A stretch of 39,166 bases of DNA, from assembly GCA_015493385.1 (NCBI GenBank), contig WGDE01000010.1, forward strand, positions 1 through 39,166. The letters run 5' to 3'. The notes beneath the pieces are model-generated. The model searched no databases. It was given only the letters and a program-made list of their open reading frames with translations, and was not told the origin of the DNA. Source of the stretch: Phycisphaerae bacterium (GTDB lineage Bacteria > Planctomycetota > Phycisphaerae > Sedimentisphaerales > Sedimentisphaeraceae). A program made the position numbers and the translations under genes. Of this stretch, positions 7,970-16,408 are shown piece after piece (the stretch's first letter is position 1; every line of letters begins with the position of its first letter).

Positions 7970-8827
7970 TCAGTGGCCAACAATGGCTATTTTTAGTTTG
8001 TCTGCGAGTTCAATTGTTTCTGGTTTGTCGATGATTATAGTCTTGCCCGCTTCAATGACGAGGCATTTGGCATTAGCTTCTTTTAAGCCCTTAATCGTTT
8101 CTACGCCAACGCAAGGAACATCAAAACGCATATCTTGGTCTGGTTTTGCTGTCTTTATTAGAGTCCAGCCGCCTTTTTTGCAAAGCTCGCCAGCGCGTTT
8201 TATCATTCTTGCGGTTCCCTCAATAGCCTCGACTGCTATGATGTCGCCGTCGCTAACGGCAATCGCTTGACCAATATCAAGCTCTCCCATTTTTTTGACG
8301 AGTTTCCAGCCAAACTCTATATCATCTAAAACACCAGAACTCGGTTTGGTTTTTGTCATAGTACCTTTAGTTGCCAAATGCTCCTTGCAGTATTTTGTTG
8401 AGTCTATCAAATTGATTCCTCCGCTTGAGAGTTCATCTGCTAATGCGCACAGAAGGGTGTCGTTTCGTTTGTCTTTGCCGCGCAGCCTGATAAAGTATGT
8501 CCTAAGAACTCGCCAGTCTGGTAAGTATGCTAAGATAAGCTTGAAGATGGAACCGTCTTGAAGTCGCTTCTTTGAAACTCTACCTACCATTACAGTGTCA
8601 CTTGCACCATATTTTCTAAGTTTTGATATCCAAGCGCCAAGCCGAGCGATTGGGACTTCGTGAAATTCATCTACAAGGCTCGCAAGTTCCGGTTCGGCAT
8701 TACCGCTCAGAGCCGCGCAGACAACACGGACGCCGCGTTTCTTGGCACCTTGGGCGATTATGAAGGGCAACCTACCCTGACCTGCAATAAGACCAATAAT
8801 TTGCTCAGATGAATTTTTCACTCTCAA
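7970..8827 (-). CDS. lpxI: UDP-2,3-diacylglucosamine pyrophosphatase LpxI
   Basis: LpxI hydrolyses UDP-2,3-diacylglucosamine to lipid X and UMP, the fourth step of lipid A synthesis, in organisms that lack LpxH. The 285-aa protein begins with 'IGLIAGQGRLPFIIAQGAKKRG' and has the internal 'MVGRVSKKRL', 'SSGGINLIDSTKY' and C-terminal 'FDVPCVGVETIKGLKEANAKCL' blocks of the LpxI (formerly DUF1009) family. The start is TTG at 8825-8827, with AAGGA about 7 bases upstream; a GTG six bases further in (8819-8821) is the alternative. It lies 18 bp behind lpxD and shares its promoter. Confidence 0.92.
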   Translation of the reverse strand: MRVKNSSEQIIGLIAGQGRLPFIIAQGAKKRGVRVVCAALSGNAEPELASLVDEFHEVPIARLGAWISKLRKYGASDTVMVGRVSKKRLQDGSIFKLILAYLPDWRVLRTYFIRLRGKDKRNDTLLCALADELSSGGINLIDSTKYCKEHLATKGTMTKTKPSSGVLDDIEFGWKLVKKMGELDIGQAIAVSDGDIIAVEAIEGTARMIKRAGELCKKGGWTLIKTAKPDQDMRFDVPCVGVETIKGLKEANAKCLVIEAGKTIIIDKPETIELADKLKIAIVGH

Positions 8828-8845
8828 TGAGCCTTCCTTGAGATA

Positions 8846-9877
8846 TTATTGTTTGCTCTCTAATTCATCAAGACGTTTTTTAAGTTTATTTATTGTCTGC
8901 CGCATCTCTGGGAGTTTTGCAAATGTTCGATATGCTCTTTTAGCCTGAGAAGCTTCTATCGCTGGAGAACCTGCCATAATCTTCCCATCTTCGACATCGT
9001 TGATAATTGCCGACCCAGCCGCTAGCATCACCATATTGCCGACTTTCAAATGGCCAGTAACGGCAGATTGACCGCCGATTACACAGTATTGACCAAGTTC
9101 GGCAGTTCCTGCAATTCCAACCTGTGGAACAAGTAAACAGCCTGCGCCAATTTTTGCCCCATGACCAATCACTACAGAGTCCCCAATTTTAGCTCCAGTA
9201 CCAATGACTGTATCCATTAAAGAACCACGCTCAATAGCAGCGTTGGCTCCTATTTCTACATTATCCTCAAGGATTACCTTACTTATGTGAGGGATCTTGT
9301 GATGCTCTCCATTATGAGTTGCAAAACCAAAACCATCTTGGCCAATTGTTGCGTTTGCCTGAATAATAACGCCACTACCAACGATGCAGTCATCAAAAAT
9401 AACGGCGTTTGGGTATAAAATACAGTTGTCTCCGATTTTTGTGTTTGGCCCTACAAAAACGCCAGGATAAATATTGCAACCAGAGCCAATCTCTACATTA
9501 TCAGAGATTGTTACAAAATCTTGAATATTGCTATTTTCTCCAATCTTGGCAGTTTTGCTTACACTTGCCTTTTCACTTATTCCGCAAGAGGGGTGCTTGC
9601 GATGGCCAAACATAAACTCTGCTATCTGGCAGAATGCATAGTATGGATCGTCAACAAGCAAAAGTGCCTGCGCAGATGAGGATGTTTCTTTATCTGTAAT
9701 TACCGCAGAGGCTTTTGTTGTTGTTAAGTGCTTTCTGTATTTTTTGTTTGATAAAAAGCTGATATCTCCAGCCTTTGCCTCCATAAGCGGTGCGATATTG
9801 GTTATTGTGAGATTTTCATCTCCAATTACTTTGCCACCTACAGACTCAGCAAGCTCACCAAGAGTTTTATTTTGCAT
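8846..9877 (-). CDS. lpxD: UDP-3-O-acylglucosamine N-acyltransferase LpxD
   Basis: Adds the N-linked acyl chain to UDP-3-O-acylglucosamine, the third step of lipid A synthesis, using acyl-ACP. Residues 1-100 form the LpxD uridine-binding domain ('AKAGDISFLSNKKYRK'); residues ~100-310 are left-handed beta-helix hexapeptide repeats; a C-terminal helical arm ends 'INKLKKRLDELESKQ'. The catalytic histidine is probably that of 'VVIGHGAKIGAG', aligning with His239 in E. coli. The length of 343 aa is normal. An AAGGA precedes the ATG and a near-consensus promoter lies 40 bp upstream. lpxD-lpxI form a two-gene unit. Confidence 0.95.
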   Translation of the reverse strand: MQNKTLGELAESVGGKVIGDENLTITNIAPLMEAKAGDISFLSNKKYRKHLTTTKASAVITDKETSSSAQALLLVDDPYYAFCQIAEFMFGHRKHPSCGISEKASVSKTAKIGENSNIQDFVTISDNVEIGSGCNIYPGVFVGPNTKIGDNCILYPNAVIFDDCIVGSGVIIQANATIGQDGFGFATHNGEHHKIPHISKVILEDNVEIGANAAIERGSLMDTVIGTGAKIGDSVVIGHGAKIGAGCLLVPQVGIAGTAELGQYCVIGGQSAVTGHLKVGNMVMLAAGSAIINDVEDGKIMAGSPAIEASQAKRAYRTFAKLPEMRQTINKLKKRLDELESKQ

Positions 9878-9917
9878 GATCGATAAATTCCTTAAAGGTT
9901 CTTTGTTCTAATCCCAA

Positions 9918-9946
9918 ATTATATAGCCCAATAAGGATAAGGTCAA
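9918..9946 (-). promoter_or_regulatory. Near-consensus promoter of lpxD-lpxI
   Basis: On the minus strand TTGACC (9941-9946), 17 bp, TATAAT (9918-9923). The palindromic repeat starts only 3 bp upstream of the -35 box at 9949, so that element could influence this promoter. Confidence 0.8.
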
Positions 9947-9948
9947 AT

Positions 9949-10095
9949 AGTAAAACTGGGACTGGTACGTTCGGCCTTCGGCCGGTTGCAGGTGTCCCAG
10001 TTTTACTGCGATTGAAAGTGACGTACTGGGTTGGACCGTAAAGCCGGTACAGGTACAACCGGTCTTCGACCGAACATACCAGTCCCGGTTTTACT
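9949..10095. repeat. REPIN-like doublet of two inverted 59-bp palindromic repeats
   Basis: Copy A (9949-10007) has perfect 14-bp ends, AGTAAAACTGGGAC…GTCCCAGTTTTACT, around an inner hairpin CGGCC-ttc-GGCCG. Copy B (10037-10095) is the same element in the opposite orientation, with degenerate outer arms and an inner hairpin CGGTC-ttc-GACCG. The two are separated by 29 bp. A third copy with the remnant of a second lies at 17481-17578. Copy B overlaps the stop codon of the GT9 gene (10091-10093). The nested stems and T-rich arms could also act as a terminator for the pyrK operon. Confidence 0.85.
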
Positions 10096-11167
10096 TCAGC
10101 ACTTCCGTAGTAATATTCACAAGTTCGTCAACTGCGTCTTTGCTGTATTGGGCAAATGCACTACTACTTTGCTCTACAATTTTCACTTTGGGCCCGATAG
10201 GGGAATATGTCGCAGGATTAGTCTTTCCAAAGATTGCTACTGTTGAGATTCCAGTTGCCCCAGAAAGGTGCGATACTCCGCTGTCGTTACCGATAAATAC
10301 GTCGGCGTTTGAGATTAACTCTGTTAGCTCGATAGTGTTTAGAGATGATACTGTTGGTGCGATTTTCTTGAGCGTATCAATCTCAGATGGCTTCATTCTT
10401 TCAAGTTCGCTAGGGCCAAGGATAAATAGAACGTTAGTCTTCTTGTCTTTTAAATCTAATGCAAGTTGTTTGTAGTTGTCTATGTGCCAATTTTTCTCAA
10501 TACTACCGCTACCGGGGGCAATTATTATTGTAGGGTGGTCTGTATTTGGTAAGTATTTGTGTAGAAGTTTTTCCCCGTTGGCCTTTTGTGAATCGCTGAG
10601 GTTTATAGTTGGTTTCTCGAAGTCGAATTTCCAATCTTCTGGCGGGGTAAACGCTTCAATCGCAGCGTATTTTTCGTTTACAAGATCATCAATATGGAAC
10701 TTACTTATATGATGCGCATATTCAGCAGGTGGTTTTGCGCCGAGAGTAACAACATCTCCAGATGTTGTGTGGTAGAGTGTAGAGATTAGGTTCTTCTCAA
10801 AGTTGCCACCTTTATCACCTATGAAATTAAATATCCAGTCGTATCCTGCCAAGTCTGCCACAAGTTTGGGTTCATTATCTGGGGAGAATTCACTAGGGTC
10901 TATAAATAATTTCGAAAAATCTATACTGTTTATACTGCGGGTTTTGTCCACAACCGTTTTGCCGGGGAATAGGGCGATATGATCGATATTGCCAACATAA
11001 TCAAGGACATCTATTCGCATATGAGATTTAATGAAATCGCACAGATGAAGAGTAAGGATGCAGTCTCCAAGCGCTCCTGGGTGAATTAACATTGCTTTGT
11101 GTTTCTTTTCTTGAGATTTGCAACGTGCTGTAATGTTACCATCATCGAATATGCTATTAAAGGTCAT
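10091..11167 (-). CDS. Glycosyltransferase family 9 (ADP-heptose:LPS heptosyltransferase-like)
   Basis: A 358-aa GT-B enzyme of family 9. After a 25-residue N-terminal extension comes 'AMLIHPGALGDCILT', the GT9 N-terminal G-x-GD segment. The donor half has 'IIIAPGSGSIEKNW' and the family signature 'FIGNDSGVSHLSGATG'. Family members transfer L-glycero-D-manno-heptose to the LPS inner core in the cytoplasm. The ATG overlaps the mnmA stop by one base (TAATG), so translation is coupled. It is the last gene of the pyrK operon, and its stop codon lies inside a palindromic repeat. Which heptose position it modifies is not visible, so no symbol is given. Confidence 0.88.
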   Translation of the reverse strand: MTFNSIFDDGNITARCKSQEKKHKAMLIHPGALGDCILTLHLCDFIKSHMRIDVLDYVGNIDHIALFPGKTVVDKTRSINSIDFSKLFIDPSEFSPDNEPKLVADLAGYDWIFNFIGDKGGNFEKNLISTLYHTTSGDVVTLGAKPPAEYAHHISKFHIDDLVNEKYAAIEAFTPPEDWKFDFEKPTINLSDSQKANGEKLLHKYLPNTDHPTIIIAPGSGSIEKNWHIDNYKQLALDLKDKKTNVLFILGPSELERMKPSEIDTLKKIAPTVSSLNTIELTELISNADVFIGNDSGVSHLSGATGISTVAIFGKTNPATYSPIGPKVKIVEQSSSAFAQYSKDAVDELVNITTEVLK

Positions 11168-12225
11168 TATCTATCCTCCCCGCTAGAGAGAATCCAACCG
11201 CCTCCAAGCAGTCTTGTGCCATGGGCGTCCTCTCTATAGATTGCAGCCACCTGACCTGGAGTTATTGCCGATATCTCTTCATTGAATCTAATTGTTGCGC
11301 AATCATCTTCTGGGGTTACTGTTGCTTTGGCTCCGCTGTGGTTGTAGCGTACTTTAACAATCGCATCAAACGCTTCTTTTGGTTTTGCGCAAAGCCAATT
11401 CAGGCCATCCGCGACAAGTGAGCTTGTCATTAAATCTTTCTTTTCGCCTAGAACGACAGTATTTGTTTCCAAATCAAGCTTGACTACGTAAATTGGCGAG
11501 CCAACTGCAACTCCAAGCCCACGTCGTTGTCCGATTGTGAATCTGTGGAGTCCACTGTGTTTGCCAAGAACTCTGCCATCTGTAAAAACTATATCGCCTT
11601 CTTTTGCGAGCTCCGGTCTTTCTTGTTCTAATCTTGCAATATAGTCATTGTCTGGAATAAAGCATATTTCTTGAGAGTCTGCCTTGTCCTCAATGCCAAG
11701 CTCTAACTCCGCCGCGATTTGGCGGATTTGTTGTTTTTTTAACTCTCCCAAAGGAAGAAGTATGTGCTTAATCACTTCTTTGTCAATCATTGAGAGTACA
11801 TACGATTGATCTTTTGATAAATCACTTGCTCTGTATAAGCACTTATCGCCATCAATATCCAGAGAGCGTATGTAGTGACCTGTAGCAAAAAAATCACAAT
11901 TCTTTTTTTTTGCGTAGTCCCAAAGATAACCAAACTTTATCTCTCGATTGCAGAAAACGCAGGGGTTTGGAGTGCGTGCAAGGCTGTACTCTGTGCAGAA
12001 ATATTCTATAACCTTTTCAAACTCACCGCGCAAATCCAGAATTTCTAGGCTCAAGCCAAGCTTATCGGCAATTTTCTTTGCTTCCAAGCTCTCATGCTTG
12101 CCACCATCGTGAGTTATCATATGAACGCCAAGGCAGTCGTAGCCTTGTTTCATTAATAAAGCCGCAGCGACGCAGCTATCAACTCCGCCGCTGAGGGCTA
12201 TACATACTTTCTTGTTGTGTTTCAT
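11167..12225 (-). CDS. mnmA: tRNA-specific 2-thiouridylase MnmA
   Basis: Thiolates U34 of tRNA-Lys, -Glu and -Gln in the cytoplasm with ATP and a sulfur relay. The 352-aa protein has the PP-loop 'ALSGGVDSCVAAALL' near the N-terminus, the first catalytic cysteine in 'TPNPCVFCNREIKFG' and the second in 'DSQEICFIPD', followed by the 'HRFTIGQRRGLGVAVG' motif and a C-terminal beta-barrel. All key residues are present. It lies 12 bp behind the AsmA-like gene and is coupled to the heptosyltransferase. Confidence 0.96.
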   Translation of the reverse strand: MKHNKKVCIALSGGVDSCVAAALLMKQGYDCLGVHMITHDGGKHESLEAKKIADKLGLSLEILDLRGEFEKVIEYFCTEYSLARTPNPCVFCNREIKFGYLWDYAKKKNCDFFATGHYIRSLDIDGDKCLYRASDLSKDQSYVLSMIDKEVIKHILLPLGELKKQQIRQIAAELELGIEDKADSQEICFIPDNDYIARLEQERPELAKEGDIVFTDGRVLGKHSGLHRFTIGQRRGLGVAVGSPIYVVKLDLETNTVVLGEKKDLMTSSLVADGLNWLCAKPKEAFDAIVKVRYNHSGAKATVTPEDDCATIRFNEEISAITPGQVAAIYREDAHGTRLLGGGWILSSGEDR

Positions 12226-12237
12226 GTGCTACTCTTG

Positions 12238-13122
12238 TTACTTCTTATCTTTTTTGAATAGATTGCCTATGCCATCAAGTGTTCCCTTAGTGGCATCTTC
12301 AATTTGATTAAGCGGGTCTTTTTTGTTTTTATTGTCAAGCATTTTCCCGATGCTATTTTCAAGTAAATCGCCAGGCTTGATATCCTTGATTCCATTTAGG
12401 GCGTCGGCAGGTATGATATTGCCAGCTTCTTTAGTCAATTGATCTGTTATTTTCAAGAAGATTATTTCTGTAAGCTTAGAAAGGTCAACCTTCTTTGATT
12501 TTCCAATATCCTTGAATTCCATTTTGGAGAGCGTTACCGACATATCTTTCTTATTACCCAACCCAGGTAGCATTTTTACCTGAACTTTCACATTTGTGAT
12601 TAACAAGTCGTCAATTACTAGGCTCTTACCACCTTGAGAAGATTCATCCTCTTTTGCAACATCTTTATCTTGCTCTTCTTTGCTTTTCTCTTCTTTATCA
12701 TCTTTTGAGCTTCCACTGTTTGCAGTAGCAGCTTTTAATAATGTTGAGACGTTACTTTTTAGGCCTTCTTGTTCGAATGAGAGGACTATACCGTCAAGCT
12801 TGATTTGTTTTATGACTACCGTATCTTTGAATAGAGAACCCATATCGATATCTGCGTAGACTTGATTGGCTTTTAAAATGTATGGCATTTTAAAACCGGC
12901 AGGGTTTGCAACATTTAGACCAGTAATTTCCATTTGACCTCTTAGAAGACTCAAGTCTAATCCTTCAACACTAACATCAACATTAAGAGCTTTTGTTCCA
13001 GCAGTTTCGATTGCTACTTTGATAGCGCGCTCACCAAAAAGGACGAAGAGGCCAATGAATATAAGTATGAGTAAGATTATGATACTTATGACTTTGCCTA
13101 TGATTTTCTTGATTGGTTTCAT
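12238..13122 (-). CDS. AsmA-like inner-membrane-anchored protein
   Basis: A 294-aa protein with one N-terminal membrane helix (about residues 10-30, 'VISIIILLILIFIGLFVLFG') and a periplasmic part whose 'VDVSVEGLDLSLLRGQMEITGLNVANPAGF' is typical of the AsmA/DUF748 group, relatives of bridge-like lipid transfer proteins. A charged low-complexity stretch rich in K, E, D and S (about residues 137-168) splits the conserved part from 'SLVIDDLLITNVKVQVKMLPG'. The C-terminus is polar with short repeats of Asn/Lys/Asp. It is far shorter than full AsmA, so a complete lipid channel is unlikely. A role in envelope upkeep is inferred from the family and the LPS context. Confidence 0.7.
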   Translation of the reverse strand: MKPIKKIIGKVISIIILLILIFIGLFVLFGERAIKVAIETAGTKALNVDVSVEGLDLSLLRGQMEITGLNVANPAGFKMPYILKANQVYADIDMGSLFKDTVVIKQIKLDGIVLSFEQEGLKSNVSTLLKAATANSGSSKDDKEEKSKEEQDKDVAKEDESSQGGKSLVIDDLLITNVKVQVKMLPGLGNKKDMSVTLSKMEFKDIGKSKKVDLSKLTEIIFLKITDQLTKEAGNIIPADALNGIKDIKPGDLLENSIGKMLDNKNKKDPLNQIEDATKGTLDGIGNLFKKDKK

Positions 13123-13134
13123 CTGACTATCTCC

Positions 13135-14835
13135 TTATTTTTCGACAATTTTTTTAAGTCTCTCTAGAAGACTCTCCTGTACGCTAAATCCGTTTTTCTT
13201 TGCAAGATTTAAATATCTCAAAGCATTTTTGTAATCTCTAATATAGTAGTAATCTAGCCCTAGAGCATTATATCCCTCTCCACTGTGAGGAGCTAACTCT
13301 ACAAAGAGAAGATGATACTTCAGAGCCTTCGAATATTCTTGCATCATAACGTAAGATGCCGCAAGATTGTATAGAATATCTGGTGATTGTGGCGATATTT
13401 CTAGTGCTATTTCGTAATTCTTGGCGGCATTTTCATATTCTTGCTCTTGGTAATAGGTGTTTGCCAAATTTGTCATTACAGAAAGATTATCTGGTTCTAA
13501 TTCTAAGAGTCTCTCGTAGGTTTTTATCAGTGCATAGTTGTTCCCTAAGTTTTTGTATGCGATTGAGAGCCCTATATATGCGTTTATTGCATCTGGAGAA
13601 TCGGCAACTGCTATATCAAAATACCCAATAGCTTCTTTGTAGAGCCCAAGATTTAATTTAGAGAAGCCCATGCCGATGTTTGCGCTAGTGGAATTGGGAG
13701 CAAGCTCAAGCGTTTTTAGGTAGTTCTCTATTGCCATATCGTATTTGCCAAGCGTTCGGTATATATTTGCAAGTGAAAGGTATATCGTTGGGTCTTTTGT
13801 GTCGATAGATGATGCCTTCTCAAGCCAATATATGGCTTTGTTAATAGTACCTTCTTCTTTGTAAATCAAAGCGATACTCTTGTATGGCTTGGTGTAGTTT
13901 GGATTAAGATTTATCGCAGTTTCATAAGAATTGATTGCGTTGGCTGTTTGCCCTAATTGGTTATACGCATTGCCAATATTGTAATTGATCTGTGCATTAT
14001 CAGGCAAGATTTCCAGTGCTGCTTTGTATTGGTTTAGAGCTAGTTTAGGCTTGTCTTCTTTTAAGTAAACATTACCAAGATTGAGCTTTGCCTCTACTAA
14101 CGAATCGCCAAGGTCGCTTGAGAGTTTTAAAATATATTCAGCATTTTTTATCTCACCCGATTGCATATAGCAGTTGCCTAGATTATTGAAAAAACAGGCT
14201 AGGGTTTCGCGTGATGTTAGATTCTTCATATAGATGCTGTTTTTTGGCGGAGAGAACCTTCTGATATAGTCCTTGTCTGAGATTGATGCGCCAGAACTTG
14301 TTGTTTCTATGTTGAATCGATATTCACCATCATCGTAGCGTACAAAGAAATGGCCAGGAACTACAACGCCGTAGAGTGGTAATCCTAGGCGCTCAGAGAT
14401 TGATAGGTATAAAATTGATAGGCTAAGACAGTAGCCACGTTTTTTATTGATTACGCTGTGCAGGAAAAGGTCTTGCGGGTCATCAGCATTTGGGGTAGGG
14501 CGGAACCCTTTTTCCTCAAAGAGATATTTATTAATTACAGGGATTGCTCTATAATCACGGGGAATATTCTCTTTATCCAAACGCTTCAATATCTCACGGC
14601 TCATATCGTCTATAATATATCGATATCTAAGTACATTGCTATTTGTAGACCAATATTTTGAGAAATGAAGCGCCGCAGAAGCGATGTCTATATCGCTATC
14701 CTCAAGAGAGAGAAGCTTATCTATAGTGCGAACATCAATGCCAGTCTTATCTGCGTTGTATAGTTTCTGCGCAAACAACGTTGTTGCTAACATTAAGATT
14801 ACAACAAAAGATAATGTTGAGATTAATCGACTCAT
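13135..14835 (-). CDS. Secreted transglutaminase-like / TPR repeat protein
   Basis: A 566-aa protein with an N-terminal signal segment ('LISTLSFVVILMLATTLFAQ'). Residues ~90-200 resemble the SirB1/transglutaminase-core fold, with cysteine in 'KKRGYCLSLSILYLS', histidine in 'VVPGHFFVRY' and an acidic residue in 'FNIETTSSG'. From about residue 215 on there are around ten tetratricopeptide repeats ('ALNQYKAALEILPDNAQINYNIGNAY' pattern). The combination suggests a periplasmic scaffold whose N-terminal domain either cleaves or binds peptide. It sits 8 bp behind yggU and 12 bp before the AsmA-like gene. Substrate and partners are unknown. Confidence 0.75.
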   Translation of the reverse strand: MSRLISTLSFVVILMLATTLFAQKLYNADKTGIDVRTIDKLLSLEDSDIDIASAALHFSKYWSTNSNVLRYRYIIDDMSREILKRLDKENIPRDYRAIPVINKYLFEEKGFRPTPNADDPQDLFLHSVINKKRGYCLSLSILYLSISERLGLPLYGVVVPGHFFVRYDDGEYRFNIETTSSGASISDKDYIRRFSPPKNSIYMKNLTSRETLACFFNNLGNCYMQSGEIKNAEYILKLSSDLGDSLVEAKLNLGNVYLKEDKPKLALNQYKAALEILPDNAQINYNIGNAYNQLGQTANAINSYETAINLNPNYTKPYKSIALIYKEEGTINKAIYWLEKASSIDTKDPTIYLSLANIYRTLGKYDMAIENYLKTLELAPNSTSANIGMGFSKLNLGLYKEAIGYFDIAVADSPDAINAYIGLSIAYKNLGNNYALIKTYERLLELEPDNLSVMTNLANTYYQEQEYENAAKNYEIALEISPQSPDILYNLAASYVMMQEYSKALKYHLLFVELAPHSGEGYNALGLDYYYIRDYKNALRYLNLAKKNGFSVQESLLERLKKIVEK

Positions 14836-14843
14836 TTAGCTTC

Positions 14844-15134
14844 CTAAATATCTAGCTTCTCTAAAATAGTTTTGTCAGCCATTTTGATTTCCAATTGTTT
14901 TAGTGGATTTGTGTGCCCTGAGATTACAGAAATATCACGTTTTTTTACGCCGAGTTTTTTTGCAAGAAAAGATATAAGCTCTTTATTGGCCTTTCCCTTT
15001 TCCAGCTGCGCGGCTATTTTAACTTTTAGCATTCCATCAAATAAGCCTTCAATTGAAGTCTTGCTACTGCCTGGTACTATCTTGGCGAATATGATTAGAG
15101 AATCTTTGGTTTCTTTACATCGCACTTCATTCAT
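14844..15134 (-). CDS. YggU/DUF167 family protein
   Basis: A 96-aa protein matching the DUF167 (YggU) family by its 'FAKIVPGSSKTSIEG' start, the 'LKVKIAAQLEKGKANKELISFLAKKLGV' helix and the final 'ISVISGHTNPLKQLEI' strand. The family is widespread, small and of unknown biochemical role. It starts 1 bp after the preceding gene, so it is part of the pyrK operon. Confidence 0.88.
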   Translation of the reverse strand: MNEVRCKETKDSLIIFAKIVPGSSKTSIEGLFDGMLKVKIAAQLEKGKANKELISFLAKKLGVKKRDISVISGHTNPLKQLEIKMADKTILEKLDI

Positions 15135-15135
15135 A

Positions 15136-15435
15136 TCAAGCGTCTTCTCTGATATTTTGCCCGACTGCGCATTGGATGTATTTATCGATTTGGTTTGCTA
15201 ATTCGCCAAGCGATTGAATTTGAAAATCTTCTCTATGTCCAGGCACAAACTCTCCGTTTAGAGCCTTCTTGGAAATCTTAACGCGAATAATAGAAGGAGT
15301 CTTCCCTATACTGCAAAAGTTAGACTCTTTATGCTCGGTAAGTTCCACTCGGAAATCTTCGCTGATAAATATTAAGCTCTTGCCAGTAAATACTGCTGTT
15401 GGAAAGAAATCGTATAGTAATTTTATTGTTTCCAT
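15136..15435 (-). CDS. Conserved-looking hypothetical protein (99 aa)
   Basis: I do not recognise this protein. It is 99 aa, has no signal peptide, and alternates beta-like strands ('KSLIFISEDFRVELTEHK', 'SIIRVKISKKALNG') with a C-terminal helix ('SLGELANQIDKYIQCAVGQ'). It starts with ATG 46 bp behind pyrD and ends one base before yggU. Tight spacing on both sides argues that it is a real gene of the operon rather than a chance frame. Confidence 0.6.
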   Translation of the reverse strand: METIKLLYDFFPTAVFTGKSLIFISEDFRVELTEHKESNFCSIGKTPSIIRVKISKKALNGEFVPGHREDFQIQSLGELANQIDKYIQCAVGQNIREDA

Positions 15436-15481
15436 ATATCTACGCTCTCAAGTATCGTTATAGTCTCAGCGTTTTCTCATT

Positions 15482-16405
15482 TTACTCTAGGCAGCCAATA
15501 ATGCTTGAGAGTTTGCTGATATTTTTGCGTTGGCAATACTCTCTCAAATCTTCTGCGATGCGCTGCGTCGCGTTTGGCTCGACAAATGTTGCCGTTCCAA
15601 CAGAAACTACGCTAGCCCCTGCAATCATAAACTCAATACAATCGCTTGCAGACTGAATTCCGCCTAGTCCCATTATTGGTATTCCAGCTGGCTTTGCCAC
15701 TTCGTTGTAAACTTTGTTAACCAGATACACGGCAATTGGTTTTATTGCAGGCCCGCTCAAGCCGCCTGTTCTATTTGATAGCACGGGCTTTCTCTTTTCA
15801 ATATCAATTACCATAGCCGTAAAGGTGTTGACCAGACTAAGCGCATCCGCTCCAGCATTAACCGCCGCCTGCGCGGTAACGCTAATATCCGTTACCGTTG
15901 GCGTAAGCTTGACAATCATTGGTTTGCCAGAGGTGGCTTTTTTGACCTCGCTGGTAATCTTTTCTATCGCTTTTGGATCGGTACCGAAAGTTATGCCGCC
16001 AGCCTTAACGTTTGGGCAGCTAATATTAAGCTCAAAACCTGCGATAGAATCGTATTCTGCAAGTGCTTTTGTGACGTTGACATAATCTTCAATTGTCTCA
16101 CCTGCCAGATTAACGAAAACAGGGACGCTGCATTTCTCGATGATTGGCAGTTTCTCTTTAACAAATTTCTCAAGCCCAATATTTGCCAAACCAATCGCAT
16201 TTATCATACCGCAGTTAGTCTCTGCCACTCTAGGAACTTTGTTTCCCATGCGCGGTTTGATTGAGATGCTCTTGGTGATGAAGCCGCCAAGAGAGTTTAT
16301 ATCCATATAGTTGCCGAGCTCGTCAATATAGCCGCATGTTCCAGAGGCAGTAAAGACGGGGTTTTTAAGTTTTAGACCAAGAAAATCAATGCTTATATCA
16401 CTCAT
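15482..16405 (-). CDS. pyrD: Dihydroorotate dehydrogenase B, catalytic subunit
   Basis: Oxidises dihydroorotate to orotate in pyrimidine synthesis; as a class 1B enzyme it passes electrons through PyrK to NAD+. The 307-aa TIM-barrel protein shows 'PVFTASGTCGYIDELG', the 'AIGLANIGLEKF' block, 'ELNISCPNVKAGG' with the class 1 active-site cysteine (Cys of NISCPN), 'GGLSGPAIKPIAVYLV' and the C-terminal FMN-phosphate loop 'IMGLGGIQSASD'. It starts 3 bp behind pyrK, and the pair being adjacent confirms type 1B. Confidence 0.96.
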   Translation of the reverse strand: MSDISIDFLGLKLKNPVFTASGTCGYIDELGNYMDINSLGGFITKSISIKPRMGNKVPRVAETNCGMINAIGLANIGLEKFVKEKLPIIEKCSVPVFVNLAGETIEDYVNVTKALAEYDSIAGFELNISCPNVKAGGITFGTDPKAIEKITSEVKKATSGKPMIVKLTPTVTDISVTAQAAVNAGADALSLVNTFTAMVIDIEKRKPVLSNRTGGLSGPAIKPIAVYLVNKVYNEVAKPAGIPIMGLGGIQSASDCIEFMIAGASVVSVGTATFVEPNATQRIAEDLREYCQRKNISKLSSIIGCLE

Positions 16406-16408
16406 AAA

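Noticed and set aside
9949-10095. Palindromic repeats as a CRISPR array
   Set aside because: Only two copies, in opposite orientation, with one similar-length spacer shared by a distant copy, and no cas gene.
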